Assembly: GCA_009910795.1 (NCBI GenBank)
Contig: VMEE01000083.1
Location: 124,001-188,000, forward strand
DNA length: 64,000 nt
Reading direction: 5' to 3'
Origin: Dehalobacter sp. CP
Lineage (GTDB): Bacteria > Bacillota_B > Desulfitobacteriia > Desulfitobacteriales > Syntrophobotulaceae
The position numbers and the translations under genes were made by a program. A model generated the notes under the pieces. It did not search any database, was not told the origin of the DNA, and saw only the letters and a program-made list of their open reading frames with translations. Position 1 is the first letter of the stretch. Each line of letters begins with the position of its first letter. Shown here in pieces: positions 8,694 through 17,869 of the stretch.

Positions 8694-8906
8694 TATAATA
8701 GCTATGATGCTGCTCTGTTTGTATGGACTATCATGGTTTTGATCCTATTTTTTTCTCGGGAACTGAGTAGTGGCAGGTCGTGTACATCATGCTTTGCAAA
8801 AAGAAGATGGAAAGATCTGTCTAGGTACCCACCTGCATGTGCAGGGTCAGAAAACCAGATGTCTAACGGCAAAGCGGGAAGAGGATGTCCAACGGACATC
8901 CTCTTT
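8694..8906 (+). ncRNA. Candidate structured RNA or 5' leader of the LtaS-like gene
   Basis: No convincing gene lies here. A TATAAT at 8694-8699 predicts a transcript from about 8706. Nested long-range pairings follow: CTC 8713-8715 with GGG 8876-8878; TTTG 8718-8721 with CAAA 8870-8873; CAT-GGTTTT-ATCC (8732-8745) with GGGT-AAAACC-ATG (8844-8861); GCAGGT-GTAC (8773-8785) with GTAC-ACCTGC (8825-8836). A terminator-like hairpin closes the unit at 8881-8903. The layout is one long rod of about 200 nt with a large asymmetric internal loop (about 27 against 7 bases). It resembles 6S RNA in size and shape but could equally be a regulatory leader. The 6S assignment is a guess. Confidence 0.45.
8881..8906 (+). 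terminator. Perfect hairpin with short U tract before the LtaS-like gene
   Basis: GAGGATGTCC (8881-8890) and GGACATCCTC (8894-8903) form a 10-bp perfect stem with an AAC loop, followed by TTT then AAAA. It lies 20 bases before the ATG of the next gene. It could end the RNA upstream or act as a regulated attenuator for the sulfatase. Confidence 0.65.
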
Positions 8907-8925
8907 AAAATTTATGAGGAATTCT

Positions 8926-11010
8926 ATGGAGGAGAAAGTGTCTAATTCTAAATTTCTGGCTATAATTCCGTTAATGGTTTTAATATTGTTTGAGACGGTC
9001 TCACGCGGAAGTTTCGTCCATACACTGGTCTGGGTAGTATGCCAACCGAATCAATTTATTGCCACGTATGCTATTCTATTTGGACTGATTAATGCTTTTT
9101 ATCTTTTGCCCCGGCGTTTGTACCTGTCCATTGCAGTAGTCATTCTAACCGGCCTTTCCTTTATTGCGCTGGTCAGCAGGGAAAAACTACTCCTAAGAGG
9201 AGAGCCTTTGCTGCCCTGGGATTTAAACCTTGGGAAGGAAGCCGCGAATATTTCCCAGAGCTTTCAGGATCTGCCGATCGCTTTTATGTTGGGACTCGTG
9301 ATTTTGCTCATCGCTGCGATCATCCTGATCATTCGTTACATACCTAGAGAAGAGTACCTTTCGGCTCAAAAAGTCCCCATTGCGGTACTGTCTTTTCTCT
9401 TGCTGTTTAATCTGGTTGCCCATACTTCTATGCAAAAGACCTTCAACTGCCGGCTTGTAAACTGGAGCCAGCAGTCCAATTACGAAGAAAATGGCTTGAT
9501 TATAGGCTTTATGATGAATTATAAAGCCTATTCGGATAATGCTCCGGCTTCTTACCAAAAAGAAGAAATTGAAAAGATCATTGCTCAGACCAAAACTGAT
9601 TACACGGTTGATCCGGATTTTACCCCAAATGTCATCTTTGTGCAAAGTGAGGCTTTCTGGGATCCGACGCTGATGAAAGAAGTAAGCTTCAGTGAAGATC
9701 CAATTCCGTATTTTCATTATCTGCAAAAAAATTATTCAGGCGGAAAGATAGTTGTTCCTGTCTTTGCCGGAGGAACGGTGAATACAGAGTTTGAAGTTCT
9801 AACAGGGTATTCCTGCCAGTTTCTCCCGGCAGGGATCATTCCGTATGTCCAGTACGCAACCAGGGATATGGATGCTCTGCCCGCAATTTACAAAAAGCAG
9901 GGCTATGAGGCTACGGCAATTCATACTTACCATAACTGGTTTTACCGCCGCAATATTGTTTTCGAAGAGATGGGATTTGACAAATTTATCAGCAAGGAAT
10001 TTTTTACAGATCCGGAGAAGAAAGGAACTTATATCCGTGATACGGAGCTTACGAAGAAGATTCTGCAGCAGCTTGGACAGAATGATAAACCCGATTTTAT
10101 CTATGCGATTTCTATGGAGGCTCATGGACCTTATGCGGAAAAACCTAATGCCGGAAATACGATTCAGGTTCAGGGCGACTTTTCAGCTAAAAATAAAATA
10201 CTTCTGGAGAATTACGTCAATACGATTTCTGACGTCGATCAGTCCCTGAAAGCATTGATTGAAGGTCTAAATAAGATTGATGAACCAACGATCGTTGTTT
10301 TTTACGGAGACCATTTGCCTTTGCTCGGCAATAGTTCAGAAGTGTACAAAGAAGCTGACTTTTTTCAGGATGGAGGAAGTTACAGCGATTATTTAAACAA
10401 ATATACGGTGCCATTTGTTATCTGGGACAATTTTTCTACCCAGAAAGATAAAAATATTTGCATTTCTTCCAGCTTTTTGGGGCCATATATTCTGGAAAAA
10501 AGCAAAAAAGAAGGAAATACGCTGATGGATTTCCTCTATTCCTTATATGAAAAAGGGTCGGACGTGATGGCCGCCGCGCAATATCAGAAGAATGAAAAAA
10601 TCACCGAAGCAGAATCCGCGGACTATGAAATGCTGCAATATGATTCCCTGATTGGCAATGCGTATGTCTATGAGCTTAAACCACAGGATAAACCTGTTCA
10701 GAATGCTTTGTACCTGCTTGGAGAACGTTTTCCCAAGATCGAAAAGGTCCTTCGTCTGAGTGGAAATGTGATTCAGGTTCAAGGGGAAAACTTCCTGCCG
10801 GATTATCAGATTTATATTGATGATACCCTGGTTAAAACGAAGTACGTAAGTAATACTGTCTTAACAGCCGTCTTGCCGAAATCAATCCAGAATGAGACTG
10901 AGCCTGTCAGCCTTCTTTTAAAGATGATCGATAGCCTCAATAATGTTATTTCGGAATCAAACACGTATTCATTCTCGTGTACGGATGGCGCCTCCATCGA
11001 TGATAAATAA
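8926..11010 (+). CDS. LtaS-type membrane sulfatase (phosphoglycerol transferase family)
   Basis: 694 aa from ATG 8926 (TGAGGA upstream); GTG 8938 with GGAGG is an alternative. Five hydrophobic helices occupy roughly residues 10-190, followed by an extracellular alkaline-phosphatase-fold domain. The expected catalytic threonine is in GGTVNTEFE (about 283), with SEAFWDP upstream (metal binding) and YGDHLPLLG (about 458). Known family members (MdoB/LtaS, COG1368) transfer phosphoglycerol to lipoteichoic acid or glycans at the outer membrane face. The last 100 residues form an IPT/TIG-like beta domain that the usual LtaS lacks. A paralog lies at 39436-41373. The product could be a teichoic-acid-like polymer or a substituent on glucans; the substrate is not deducible. 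Confidence 0.85.
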   Translation: MEEKVSNSKFLAIIPLMVLILFETVSRGSFVHTLVWVVCQPNQFIATYAILFGLINAFYLLPRRLYLSIAVVILTGLSFIALVSREKLLLRGEPLLPWDLNLGKEAANISQSFQDLPIAFMLGLVILLIAAIILIIRYIPREEYLSAQKVPIAVLSFLLLFNLVAHTSMQKTFNCRLVNWSQQSNYEENGLIIGFMMNYKAYSDNAPASYQKEEIEKIIAQTKTDYTVDPDFTPNVIFVQSEAFWDPTLMKEVSFSEDPIPYFHYLQKNYSGGKIVVPVFAGGTVNTEFEVLTGYSCQFLPAGIIPYVQYATRDMDALPAIYKKQGYEATAIHTYHNWFYRRNIVFEEMGFDKFISKEFFTDPEKKGTYIRDTELTKKILQQLGQNDKPDFIYAISMEAHGPYAEKPNAGNTIQVQGDFSAKNKILLENYVNTISDVDQSLKALIEGLNKIDEPTIVVFYGDHLPLLGNSSEVYKEADFFQDGGSYSDYLNKYTVPFVIWDNFSTQKDKNICISSSFLGPYILEKSKKEGNTLMDFLYSLYEKGSDVMAAAQYQKNEKITEAESADYEMLQYDSLIGNAYVYELKPQDKPVQNALYLLGERFPKIEKVLRLSGNVIQVQGENFLPDYQIYIDDTLVKTKYVSNTVLTAVLPKSIQNETEPVSLLLKMIDSLNNVISESNTYSFSCTDGASIDDK

Positions 11011-11060
11011 GCGCGGCCATCCATTACGGAGATTAAACCCAAAGCGAATGTATTTGCGTT

Positions 11061-12095
11061 TTATGGTGTACTGTTGGCCCATTCTTCATCAAACAGCGCT
11101 GCAACTTTTTTGGCGACAGCAGAGGAAGGGATAGTCAAAGAACCTTCGTGATTAATAACAAAAGAAGGATATGTCCAGGCAGAATTGGAAACAAACAGCG
11201 TTGTCTGATCAAAAATACCGAAATTCGCACCCATCGCTTTTTTGTCAGGATGATTGTAATAGCGCAATTCGATGTGGGCGTCCTTTAATTCCTGAATAGC
11301 ATCGGGCGAGGTAATTGCACTGGAAAGGCTGACGATCACTTTCACGTTACAGCCTCTTTTTTTTGCCTCCAACAGGGCATCGATTATATCGTCTTTACTC
11401 AGTTGTTCGGTTTCTATTAAGACCTCAGACGCAGCAGCGTTGATTAAATTAAGAAGCTGCTGTTTAACATTGACAGCAATGGCAAAGGTAATATTGTCTT
11501 CTGGTAATTTGGAAGTATCCGGTAAATCAAGCGACAGTGTTGTCGTATAGTTCCAGTCTTTGCCGAAGGATTTGTCCATGACACCGACAGAGTCTCCGGA
11601 TAGTTTTACAGCCATGCTGTGCGCATCGAAGCCTTTGGCGGTCCAGTCCTTTCCGTAAAAAACAGCCGTTTTGTGATCAACAACCATATAGCGTACTGTC
11701 TGGTACTGTCCTTTCTCAGCAGGATAGTACTGGACCGATATGTTTTCATTTTTTAGTGCTTTGATGGTTGAGGTATTATCTCTCTGCCATTGATCGAGCA
11801 GCAGTCTGACTTCGATGCCCGAATGCGCTTTTGTAATCAGTAAATTAATGATTTCCTGATCATTCAGACTGGACAGCTCGATATAAATGGATTGTTTGGC
11901 CTGATTGATTACATTCAAAGTTAGCGGACGGATAGCGGCTCCGTCTAGGTAAAGCGCACCAGCTGGCAAGTTTGATACTGGATTGGACTCATCATCAGCG
12001 GAAAACGAGAATATTTTGCTGCATCCGGACATCGTTGGGACAGATATCACGATGATCATCAGGATGATCAGGAAGGGTACTTTTGCTTTGGACAA
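11061..12095 (-). CDS. Phospholipase-D-like lipoprotein with degenerate HKD motifs
   Basis: 344 aa. The start TTG at 12095 is chosen because AAAGAGG lies just upstream and it gives a clean lipoprotein signal: basic SKAK, a hydrophobic run, then lipobox TMSGC. Two PLD-like halves follow: INQAKQSIYIELSSL/GIEVRLLLDQW and INAAASEVLIETEQL/GCNVKVIVSLS, each an early beta-alpha unit of the fold. The expected HxKxxxxD motifs appear as DHKTAVFYGKDW and ANFGIFDQ, so the catalytic histidine/lysine pattern is broken in both halves. It may bind phosphodiester substrates without hydrolysing them. It is convergent with the LtaS-like gene. Confidence 0.75.
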   Translation of the reverse strand: MSKAKVPFLIILMIIVISVPTMSGCSKIFSFSADDESNPVSNLPAGALYLDGAAIRPLTLNVINQAKQSIYIELSSLNDQEIINLLITKAHSGIEVRLLLDQWQRDNTSTIKALKNENISVQYYPAEKGQYQTVRYMVVDHKTAVFYGKDWTAKGFDAHSMAVKLSGDSVGVMDKSFGKDWNYTTTLSLDLPDTSKLPEDNITFAIAVNVKQQLLNLINAAASEVLIETEQLSKDDIIDALLEAKKRGCNVKVIVSLSSAITSPDAIQELKDAHIELRYYNHPDKKAMGANFGIFDQTTLFVSNSAWTYPSFVINHEGSLTIPSSAVAKKVAALFDEEWANSTP

Positions 12096-12365
12096 AATAT
12101 CAGCCTCTTTACCAATAAATTGAGCTTTGGCAACTCTTCTCTTATTATACATATTTTTAGAGATAAATAACGAAAAAAATAGTTCCAATTGGAAAAATAT
12201 CTGATTGAAAGGCTATTTGATGAGCGGTTTTCCAGCCAAACAAAAGGTAAATCATGGAAAGAGGAAGAATAACTATCCAGTACCATGTTAACCTGAATCT
12301 ACAATAATTTTAAGGTTAACAAGGCACTCGTCTTTAAAGAAGATTTTATATTTAGGGGTGTTGAT

Positions 12366-13514
12366 ATGGGAAACCGCTTGCGTCTCAAGACAAAAATGCA
12401 GATTAATTGGCTGCTTTTCATGGGTGAAGAACAGCAGGCTCTAGAAATCCTGTTTGGAATCTTAAACACAGAAAATATCTCCGATGCCCTGTATCTGGCA
12501 GAAGTGAAAACACTGATTGATCATAAGGTTTTCAAGGAAGCTCAGGCCTATTTGGAAGCAGCAATCATCTATAGCGAAGAGCCCGGACAGCTGGCCGAAG
12601 TGCATTTTTTACTAGCCCGCTGCTGTCATGGACAGGGCTTTGTCAATGATGCTTTGATTCATCTCGAAAATGCGCTTCAGCTGGAAGCGAACAGTACGTA
12701 CTGGAATCTGCAGACGGATTGTTATCTCGAACTTGGGGAATGGCAGGAAGCTATTTATTGTCTGGATAAGTCTCTGCGTTCCTCACCTGGAGATGCCGAT
12801 ATCCTTTTTCGACTTGGCAGCATCTATCAGTTCCAGGGGCAGCACAGGGAAGCTTTAAACTGTTTCAGCGGCTGCTGTAAAGTGAAGCCGTATCAGCCGG
12901 AATACTGGGAAATGAAAGCTGAGATGCAGCTGAAAATGAATCAGACCGAGGATGCGGTCGAATCTTTCCATAAAGCGATCAAATGCGGGGGGCATTTCAG
13001 CCTGATGTCCAGGCTGGCCTACTGCTATGCGCAGACCGGCCAGCAGAGCAAAGCCCGGAAGCTGTTCCAGAAAGTATTAAAACATGACCCGGATGATCTT
13101 GATGCCCTATGCAATCTGGCCGGCATTTACCACGAGTTCCAGCAGGACGACCAGGCTTACCGATTACTCAGAAAAGCCTATACGCTCAAGAATAACGACA
13201 CCTTGCTGCTGAATAATTTAGGCTTTATCTGTTTTCAGCTCGGAAGAACGCGCAAAGCAATTGAGTATTATCAGAATGCCCTGAAAATTGATCCGGAAGA
13301 TAAAACGGTGCTCTATAATTTAAGTGTCTGCATGACCGAAAAAGGGCTGTGGGACGACGCCAAAATTATCCTGGAACGACTGGTCTCCATGGATAGCAAA
13401 AACAGCGCGGCCTGGATCCTGCTTGGAAATACGTATGAAGAAATGTCCAACACGAAGGTGGCAGTCGATTGTTACAATAAATCTTTTGGTTTAACGGTTA
13501 AAAAAGCCATTTAA
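12366..13514 (+). CDS. Tetratricopeptide repeat protein
   Basis: 382 aa; ATG 12366 with AGGGGTG about 6 bases upstream. It is almost entirely TPR repeats (about ten 34-residue units), with clear ones at YWNLQTDCYLELGEWQEAIYCLDKSL's region (about residues 115-140), LFRLGSIYQFQGQHREALNCF and LNNLGFICFQLGRTRKAIEYY. There is no signal peptide or membrane helix, so it is probably a cytoplasmic scaffold. There is no effector domain, so no specific function can be named. It stands between the divergent PLD-like gene and tam. Confidence 0.85.
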   Translation: MGNRLRLKTKMQINWLLFMGEEQQALEILFGILNTENISDALYLAEVKTLIDHKVFKEAQAYLEAAIIYSEEPGQLAEVHFLLARCCHGQGFVNDALIHLENALQLEANSTYWNLQTDCYLELGEWQEAIYCLDKSLRSSPGDADILFRLGSIYQFQGQHREALNCFSGCCKVKPYQPEYWEMKAEMQLKMNQTEDAVESFHKAIKCGGHFSLMSRLAYCYAQTGQQSKARKLFQKVLKHDPDDLDALCNLAGIYHEFQQDDQAYRLLRKAYTLKNNDTLLLNNLGFICFQLGRTRKAIEYYQNALKIDPEDKTVLYNLSVCMTEKGLWDDAKIILERLVSMDSKNSAAWILLGNTYEEMSNTKVAVDCYNKSFGLTVKKAI

Positions 13515-13591
13515 GATCAGACTTCCCAAAGAGGTTTCATTATCATTTATTTTCTGGTACAATTATAGAAACGTTTTTGGGGGGCATTACC

Positions 13592-14374
13592 ATGGCAGAC
13601 TGGAATCCAGAAGCCTATTTAAAATTTGAGAAAGAAAGATCCAAACCGTCACGTGATTTAGTCAGCCGTATTAAGCTTGAACAGCCTGAAAATATTCTGG
13701 ATGTGGGCTGCGGCCCAGGTAATAGCACCCGTGTTTTAGCGGAGAGATGGAAGAATGCGGCGATCACAGCCATTGATAATTCACATGCCATGCTTGAAAT
13801 TGCCAAAGCCACAAATCCGTCAGTGCGTTGGTTATTACGGGATGCGGGACTGGACATTTCCAACCTTGGCCAGTATGACCTCATATTTTCCAATGCGGCC
13901 TTCCAATGGATTCCTGATAATGATCTTCTTATCTCCAGACTGTTTGCCATGCTGAAACCCCGCGGTATATTAGCCGTCCAAGTTCCGTTTGTCAATGAAA
14001 TGCTGATTCATCAGCTGCTTTTAGACCTCGTATCCTCTGCGAAGTGGTCCGGTTATTTTAATCACATCGCGATTTCCTATAAGGTCCATGCTCCTGAATA
14101 TTATTATGATGTTCTCTGTGATTTAACACCGGAAATCGAATTATGGGAAACCAGGTATTATCATTTGATGAACAGTTATGAGGATATCCTGGATCTGTAT
14201 CGAAGCACCGGGTTGAGACCCTACTTGGATTGTCTTCATGAAGACGAAAAGCAAAAAGAATTTGAGAATGATCTGATGCTGGAAATTATGAAGTATTATT
14301 CCGGCTCGAAAGACGGTAAAATTTTATTTACCTTTGACCGTGTATTCTTTACAGCAACGCGGTGCTTTGATTAG
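13592..14374 (+). CDS. tam: Trans-aconitate 2-methyltransferase-like SAM methyltransferase
   Basis: 260 aa from ATG 13592, with GGGGGG 7 bases upstream. The N-terminus ADWNPEAYLKFEKERSKPSRDL matches the characteristic start of Tam in pattern; the SAM site DVGCGPGNS (about 36-44) and acidic loop AIDNSHAML follow, then FSNAAFQWI. Family members methylate trans-aconitate, an inhibitor that arises from cis-aconitate of the TCA cycle. Specificity could differ, since class I methyltransferases vary. A weak promoter (TTTCAT, 17 bases, TACAAT) precedes it and a strong terminator follows, so it is probably monocistronic. Confidence 0.85.
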   Translation: MADWNPEAYLKFEKERSKPSRDLVSRIKLEQPENILDVGCGPGNSTRVLAERWKNAAITAIDNSHAMLEIAKATNPSVRWLLRDAGLDISNLGQYDLIFSNAAFQWIPDNDLLISRLFAMLKPRGILAVQVPFVNEMLIHQLLLDLVSSAKWSGYFNHIAISYKVHAPEYYYDVLCDLTPEIELWETRYYHLMNSYEDILDLYRSTGLRPYLDCLHEDEKQKEFENDLMLEIMKYYSGSKDGKILFTFDRVFFTATRCFD

Positions 14375-14436
14375 CATTGACGTTAACTTTAATTAGCAGA
14401 AAATATTTGTATTGCGCATAATATGAAGAAGATGGC

Positions 14437-14480
14437 GGGACGCATCGGAACTAAAGTTTCGTTACGTCTCCTTATTTTTT
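14437..14480 (+). terminator. Intrinsic terminator after tam
   Basis: GGGACG (14437-14442) pairs with CGTCTC (14465-14470) and CGGAAC (14446-14451) pairs with GTTTCG (14456-14461), with a 3x3 internal loop and a TAAA loop. It is followed by CTTATTTTTT. Confidence 0.85.
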
Positions 14481-14605
14481 ATACCGTAATCTGCTGAGTG
14501 AGCATAGTCTGATTGGGGAATAACAATTTTGTCCCGTGCTGTCGTTTCTTTACTTATATCCGTAGATTTGTTAAAGTAAATTTAAAGAAAAGGAGGCTTT
14601 TTGGC

Positions 14606-15106
14606 ATGAAGTTAGTCAAGGAAAAAGACTTGCCGGGGATCGGGAAAAAGTATCAGCTGGACACCCGGTCTGGAGATAAGCTGGTTGTGATCGTCCATGA
14701 TGACGGGCGCCGGGAAATGTATCACTATTACCTCGAGGATCCGAATGAATCGATCTCGATGGTAACACTTGATGATGAAGAATCGCGTTGTATTGCCTCT
14801 ATTCTGGGCGGAATGGCCTATCGCCCCAAAGATCTGGATACTGTTGAGGTAGCCATCGGGGATATGGTACTCGAATGGTACAGGATTGAAACGGGGGCTT
14901 ATGCGATTGGCAAATCAATCGGTGAGATGCAGGTCCGGAAGCGGACCGGCGGGACGATTATTGCGATGGTGAAAAAAGACCAAAATAAAACGATCAATCC
15001 CAATCCTGACATCGTTCTTCAGGAAGGTGCGACGATTGTCATTCTGGGAGAAAAAGAACAGGTGAAAGCTGCTAAGGGACTCCTGTTTCACGGGAGTGTT
15101 CATTAA
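14606..15106 (+). CDS. khtT: KhtT-like regulatory subunit (TrkA-C domain) of K+/H+ antiporter
   Basis: 166 aa from ATG 14606, with a perfect AGGAGG 9 bases upstream. The N-terminal 75 residues match the KhtT/YhaT start (LPGIGKKYQLDTRSGDKLVV). The C-terminal 85 residues are an RCK_C/TrkA-C domain (AIGKSIGEMQVRKRTGGTII ... LQEGATIVILGEKEQV). In B. subtilis KhtT binds c-di-AMP and gates the KhtU antiporter. Its stop codon overlaps the start of the next gene (TAATG), which strongly supports a two-component KhtTU-like system. The c-di-AMP link is family knowledge and is not visible here. Confidence 0.88.
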   Translation: MKLVKEKDLPGIGKKYQLDTRSGDKLVVIVHDDGRREMYHYYLEDPNESISMVTLDDEESRCIASILGGMAYRPKDLDTVEVAIGDMVLEWYRIETGAYAIGKSIGEMQVRKRTGGTIIAMVKKDQNKTINPNPDIVLQEGATIVILGEKEQVKAAKGLLFHGSVH

Positions 15107-16323
15107 TGGAGCATTTGATACTGGAAGTTGGTCTCGCTCTGGCTTTATCGGCCGTGGCGGGGATGATAGCCGGTAAATTGCGGATTTCCATTGTGCCTAT
15201 TCTGATTATTGCGGGGATGGTTGTTGGACCTCATGCTCCTCATATCGGGGTATTTGATTTCAGGTTTATTCAGTCAGCCGCGCTCATCGACTTCATGGGA
15301 AAGATGGGTGTTTTATTTTTACTATTCTCTCTCGGATTAGAATTCTCAATCAAACAGCTGATGGCATCGGGACCGTCGATTCTCCGCAGCGGCCTCATCT
15401 ATATGCTCATCAACTTTTCTGTTGCGCTGCTGTACCCATTGCTTTTAGGTTGGCCCGTCAAAGAAATCCTGGTCGTAGCAGGGATGATGACAATTTCGTC
15501 AAGCGCTATTGTAGCTAAAGTCATCGTCGAGTTAAAACGAGCTGCGAACGATGAGACAGAAATTATCCTAGGGCTGATGATGTTTCAGGATGTGTTTGTG
15601 GCAATCTATTTATCCGTTGTCTCTGGTTTGGTTCTTTCCGGTTCGACTTCGACCGTTACAGTCCTGCTTACAGCAGTTGTTGCACTTGGATTTATCGGGG
15701 CATTTCTGTTTTTGGGCCATAAGCTCGTTCCGTGGCTGAACCGCCGGCTGGATATTCCTTCGGACGAGACATTTTTACTGGTGACTTTTGCGGCGGTGAC
15801 GTTGGTTGCGGGGATTTCCGAAACCCTGAATATTGCCGAGGCCATCGGAGCAATGCTACTCGGCCTAGTAATGGCGGAGACGGAGCATCGCGAGCGGATT
15901 GAACACATTATTGTTCCTTTTCGTGATTTTTTCGGCGCATTATTCTTCTTCAGTTTCGGTCTAAGCATCGATCCTTTTACGCTGGGTGGCGCTGTTTGGC
16001 CGGTCCTTGGCGCAGTACTGCTGACGCTTCTTGGCAATACGATTGCTGGATTTATAGCCGGAAGGAGAGCTCAGCTGTCTCATCGCGCTTCGCTCAGGAT
16101 TGGCTTAACGATCCTGTCACGTGGTGAATTTTCGATTATACTCGCCACACTGGCCCTATCAGGAGGCTTGCTGGGAGTCCTGCAGCCGTTTTCTGCCTTG
16201 TATGTGCTTATTCTCGCCATATTGGGCCCCATACTGACCAAGGAATCCAGTCTGGTGTATAAGTTAATTGGGCCGATCCTTAAATGGCCGGAGCTGCCTG
16301 AAAAACGCAGGTTAAAACTTTAA
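15106..16323 (+). CDS. khtU: CPA2-family K+(Na+)/H+ antiporter, KhtU-like
   Basis: 405 aa with 12 or so membrane helices and no soluble C-terminal domain. It has CPA2 hallmarks: ILIIAGMVVGPHAP, MGVLFLLFSLGLEFS, ITISSSAIVAKV-like MTISSSAIVAKV, LMMFQDVFVAIYL with the conserved aspartate, and the late LTILSRGEFSIILATLA helix. It exports K+ in exchange for protons at the cytoplasmic membrane, presumably under KhtT control. Translation is coupled to khtT through a one-base overlap. An AT-rich gap of 165 bases follows. Confidence 0.9.
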   Translation: MEHLILEVGLALALSAVAGMIAGKLRISIVPILIIAGMVVGPHAPHIGVFDFRFIQSAALIDFMGKMGVLFLLFSLGLEFSIKQLMASGPSILRSGLIYMLINFSVALLYPLLLGWPVKEILVVAGMMTISSSAIVAKVIVELKRAANDETEIILGLMMFQDVFVAIYLSVVSGLVLSGSTSTVTVLLTAVVALGFIGAFLFLGHKLVPWLNRRLDIPSDETFLLVTFAAVTLVAGISETLNIAEAIGAMLLGLVMAETEHRERIEHIIVPFRDFFGALFFFSFGLSIDPFTLGGAVWPVLGAVLLTLLGNTIAGFIAGRRAQLSHRASLRIGLTILSRGEFSIILATLALSGGLLGVLQPFSALYVLILAILGPILTKESSLVYKLIGPILKWPELPEKRRLKL

Positions 16324-16401
16324 ATAAAATTATAATGATAAATTGTTGAGAGAATTGCGTATCTGCAGAATATAGTAAAAAAATAATAGTAAAAAAATAA
16401 T

Positions 16402-16430
16402 TTGGTCAAATCGAAAATAAATGATACAAT
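16402..16430 (+). promoter_or_regulatory. Sigma-A-type promoter for folE-surE
   Basis: TTGGTC (16402-16407), a 17-base AT-rich spacer and TACAAT (16425-16430), 59 bases upstream of the folE start. Both boxes are close to consensus. Confidence 0.6.
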
Positions 16431-16488
16431 TCAAGTTGACCCAATTAATAAAATATTCCGCTAATTTACACCATAACAGGAGGCGATC

Positions 16489-17061
16489 ATGATGGCTATA
16501 GATCATGCAAAAATAGAACGAGCTGTAAGGGATATTTTAGAAGCAATCGGAGAGGATCCGGAAAGAGAAGGCCTTAAGGATACCCCCAAAAGAGTTGCCA
16601 GATTTTATGAGGAAGCTTTTGCCGGACTTCATGAAGATCCGAGCAAGAACCTGTCTGTATTGTTTTCGGAAAACCACGAGGAAATGGTATTGGTTAGAGA
16701 TATTCCGATTTATTCAATGTGTGAGCATCACCTGCTTCCTTTTGTTGGACAGGCCCACATTGCGTATATACCGAGACACGGCAAGGTGACAGGATTATCG
16801 AAGCTGGCCAGAGTTGCCGAAGACTACGCCAGAAGGCCGCAGCTACAGGAAAGATTGACAAGCCAGATTGCGGATACTGTGAATGAAATGCTTAATCCGC
16901 GCGGTGTTATTGTCGTCATTGAAGCTGAGCATATGTGCATGACCGTACGCGGAATTAAAAAACCCGGCGCGCAGACCGTTACATCAGCAGTCAGAGGAAT
17001 GTTTGAAACCAGCGCTGCCACCAGGGCAGAGGCGTTCTCATTAATTATGGGTAGACATTAA
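16489..17061 (+). CDS. folE: GTP cyclohydrolase I
   Basis: Converts GTP to 7,8-dihydroneopterin triphosphate, the entry to folate. 190 aa. The zinc and catalytic residues are present: MCEHHLLPF (Cys78, His81) and EHMCMTVRG (Cys150), with GLSKLARV and [10 protein letters not shown] between. Starts at ATG 16489; the ATG three bases later is equally possible, and AGGAGG lies 5-8 bases upstream. It is followed after 39 bases by surE. No other folate gene is adjacent. Confidence 0.97.
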   Translation: MMAIDHAKIERAVRDILEAIGEDPEREGLKDTPKRVARFYEEAFAGLHEDPSKNLSVLFSENHEEMVLVRDIPIYSMCEHHLLPFVGQAHIAYIPRHGKVTGLSKLARVAEDYARRPQLQERLTSQIADTVNEMLNPRGVIVVIEAEHMCMTVRGIKKPGAQTVTSAVRGMFETSAATRAEAFSLIMGRH

Positions 17062-17100
17062 TCCAATAATAAGCGGCAGAATGACGGAGGCTAGTTTTGC

Positions 17101-17856
17101 ATGAAAATCCTGCTGACAAATGATGATGGTTATTTTGCTGCCGGTCTCAGGACCATGTATGATGTTTTGGCGGCGGACCATCAGCATGAGATCTACGTTG
17201 TGGCTCCGGAAGGACAGCGATCAGCTGTTGGACGGTCTATCACCCTGTTTCAGCCAATCTTCGTGACCCATCATTCCTTGCCAGACAATCATATCGGTGT
17301 ATCTGTCAACGGCACACCGACAGACTGTGTCAAACTGGCAATACAGGGGGATATTCTTCCTGCCAAGCCGGATTTGATCATATCCGGAATTAATCACGGA
17401 CCGAATCTCGGTTCGGATGTATTCTACTCAGGTACTGTGGCAGCCGCAATGGAGGGTGCCCTGTTAGGGATACGTTCCATAGCGGTATCACTTGCCAATT
17501 ATGATTACGAAGACTATATGCCAAGCGCTTTGCTCATCAAACGCTTGATTGATACGAACAGCCCCTTGCTTCAGTATCAGAGCGGCCTCTTGAATATTAA
17601 TGTGCCGCCCTGCGACAGGGAGGAATGGAAGGGAAAAAGAGTCACCAGACTAGGCAGGTCTGTTTACGACAATGCCTTCGAAAACAGAAAATCTCCTTAT
17701 GGCAGAGAGTATTATTGGATTACCGGAACGCTCGTTTTTGAAGAAGAACAGGATACCGACCTCAGGGCAATTCAGGAAGGGTATGTTTCGATCACGCCTT
17801 TGCACTGTGACCTGACCGATTACGAACGGTTAAAGACGATAGAAAATTTGCTATAG
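17101..17856 (+). CDS. surE: 5'-nucleotidase / exopolyphosphatase SurE
   Basis: Metal-dependent phosphatase acting on nucleoside 5'/3'-monophosphates. The 251-aa length is normal. Seen: the N-terminal LLTNDDGY with the metal-binding Asp pair, VVAPEGQRSAVGRS with the metal-binding serine, SGINHGPNLGSD with the Asn ligand, and the SGTVAAAMEGA signature. ATG 17101 follows GACGGAGG. Downstream of folE in the same transcript; the next small membrane gene begins 13 bases after its stop. Confidence 0.95.
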   Translation: MKILLTNDDGYFAAGLRTMYDVLAADHQHEIYVVAPEGQRSAVGRSITLFQPIFVTHHSLPDNHIGVSVNGTPTDCVKLAIQGDILPAKPDLIISGINHGPNLGSDVFYSGTVAAAMEGALLGIRSIAVSLANYDYEDYMPSALLIKRLIDTNSPLLQYQSGLLNINVPPCDREEWKGKRVTRLGRSVYDNAFENRKSPYGREYYWITGTLVFEEEQDTDLRAIQEGYVSITPLHCDLTDYERLKTIENLL

Positions 17857-17869
17857 GGAGGAGAAATGT

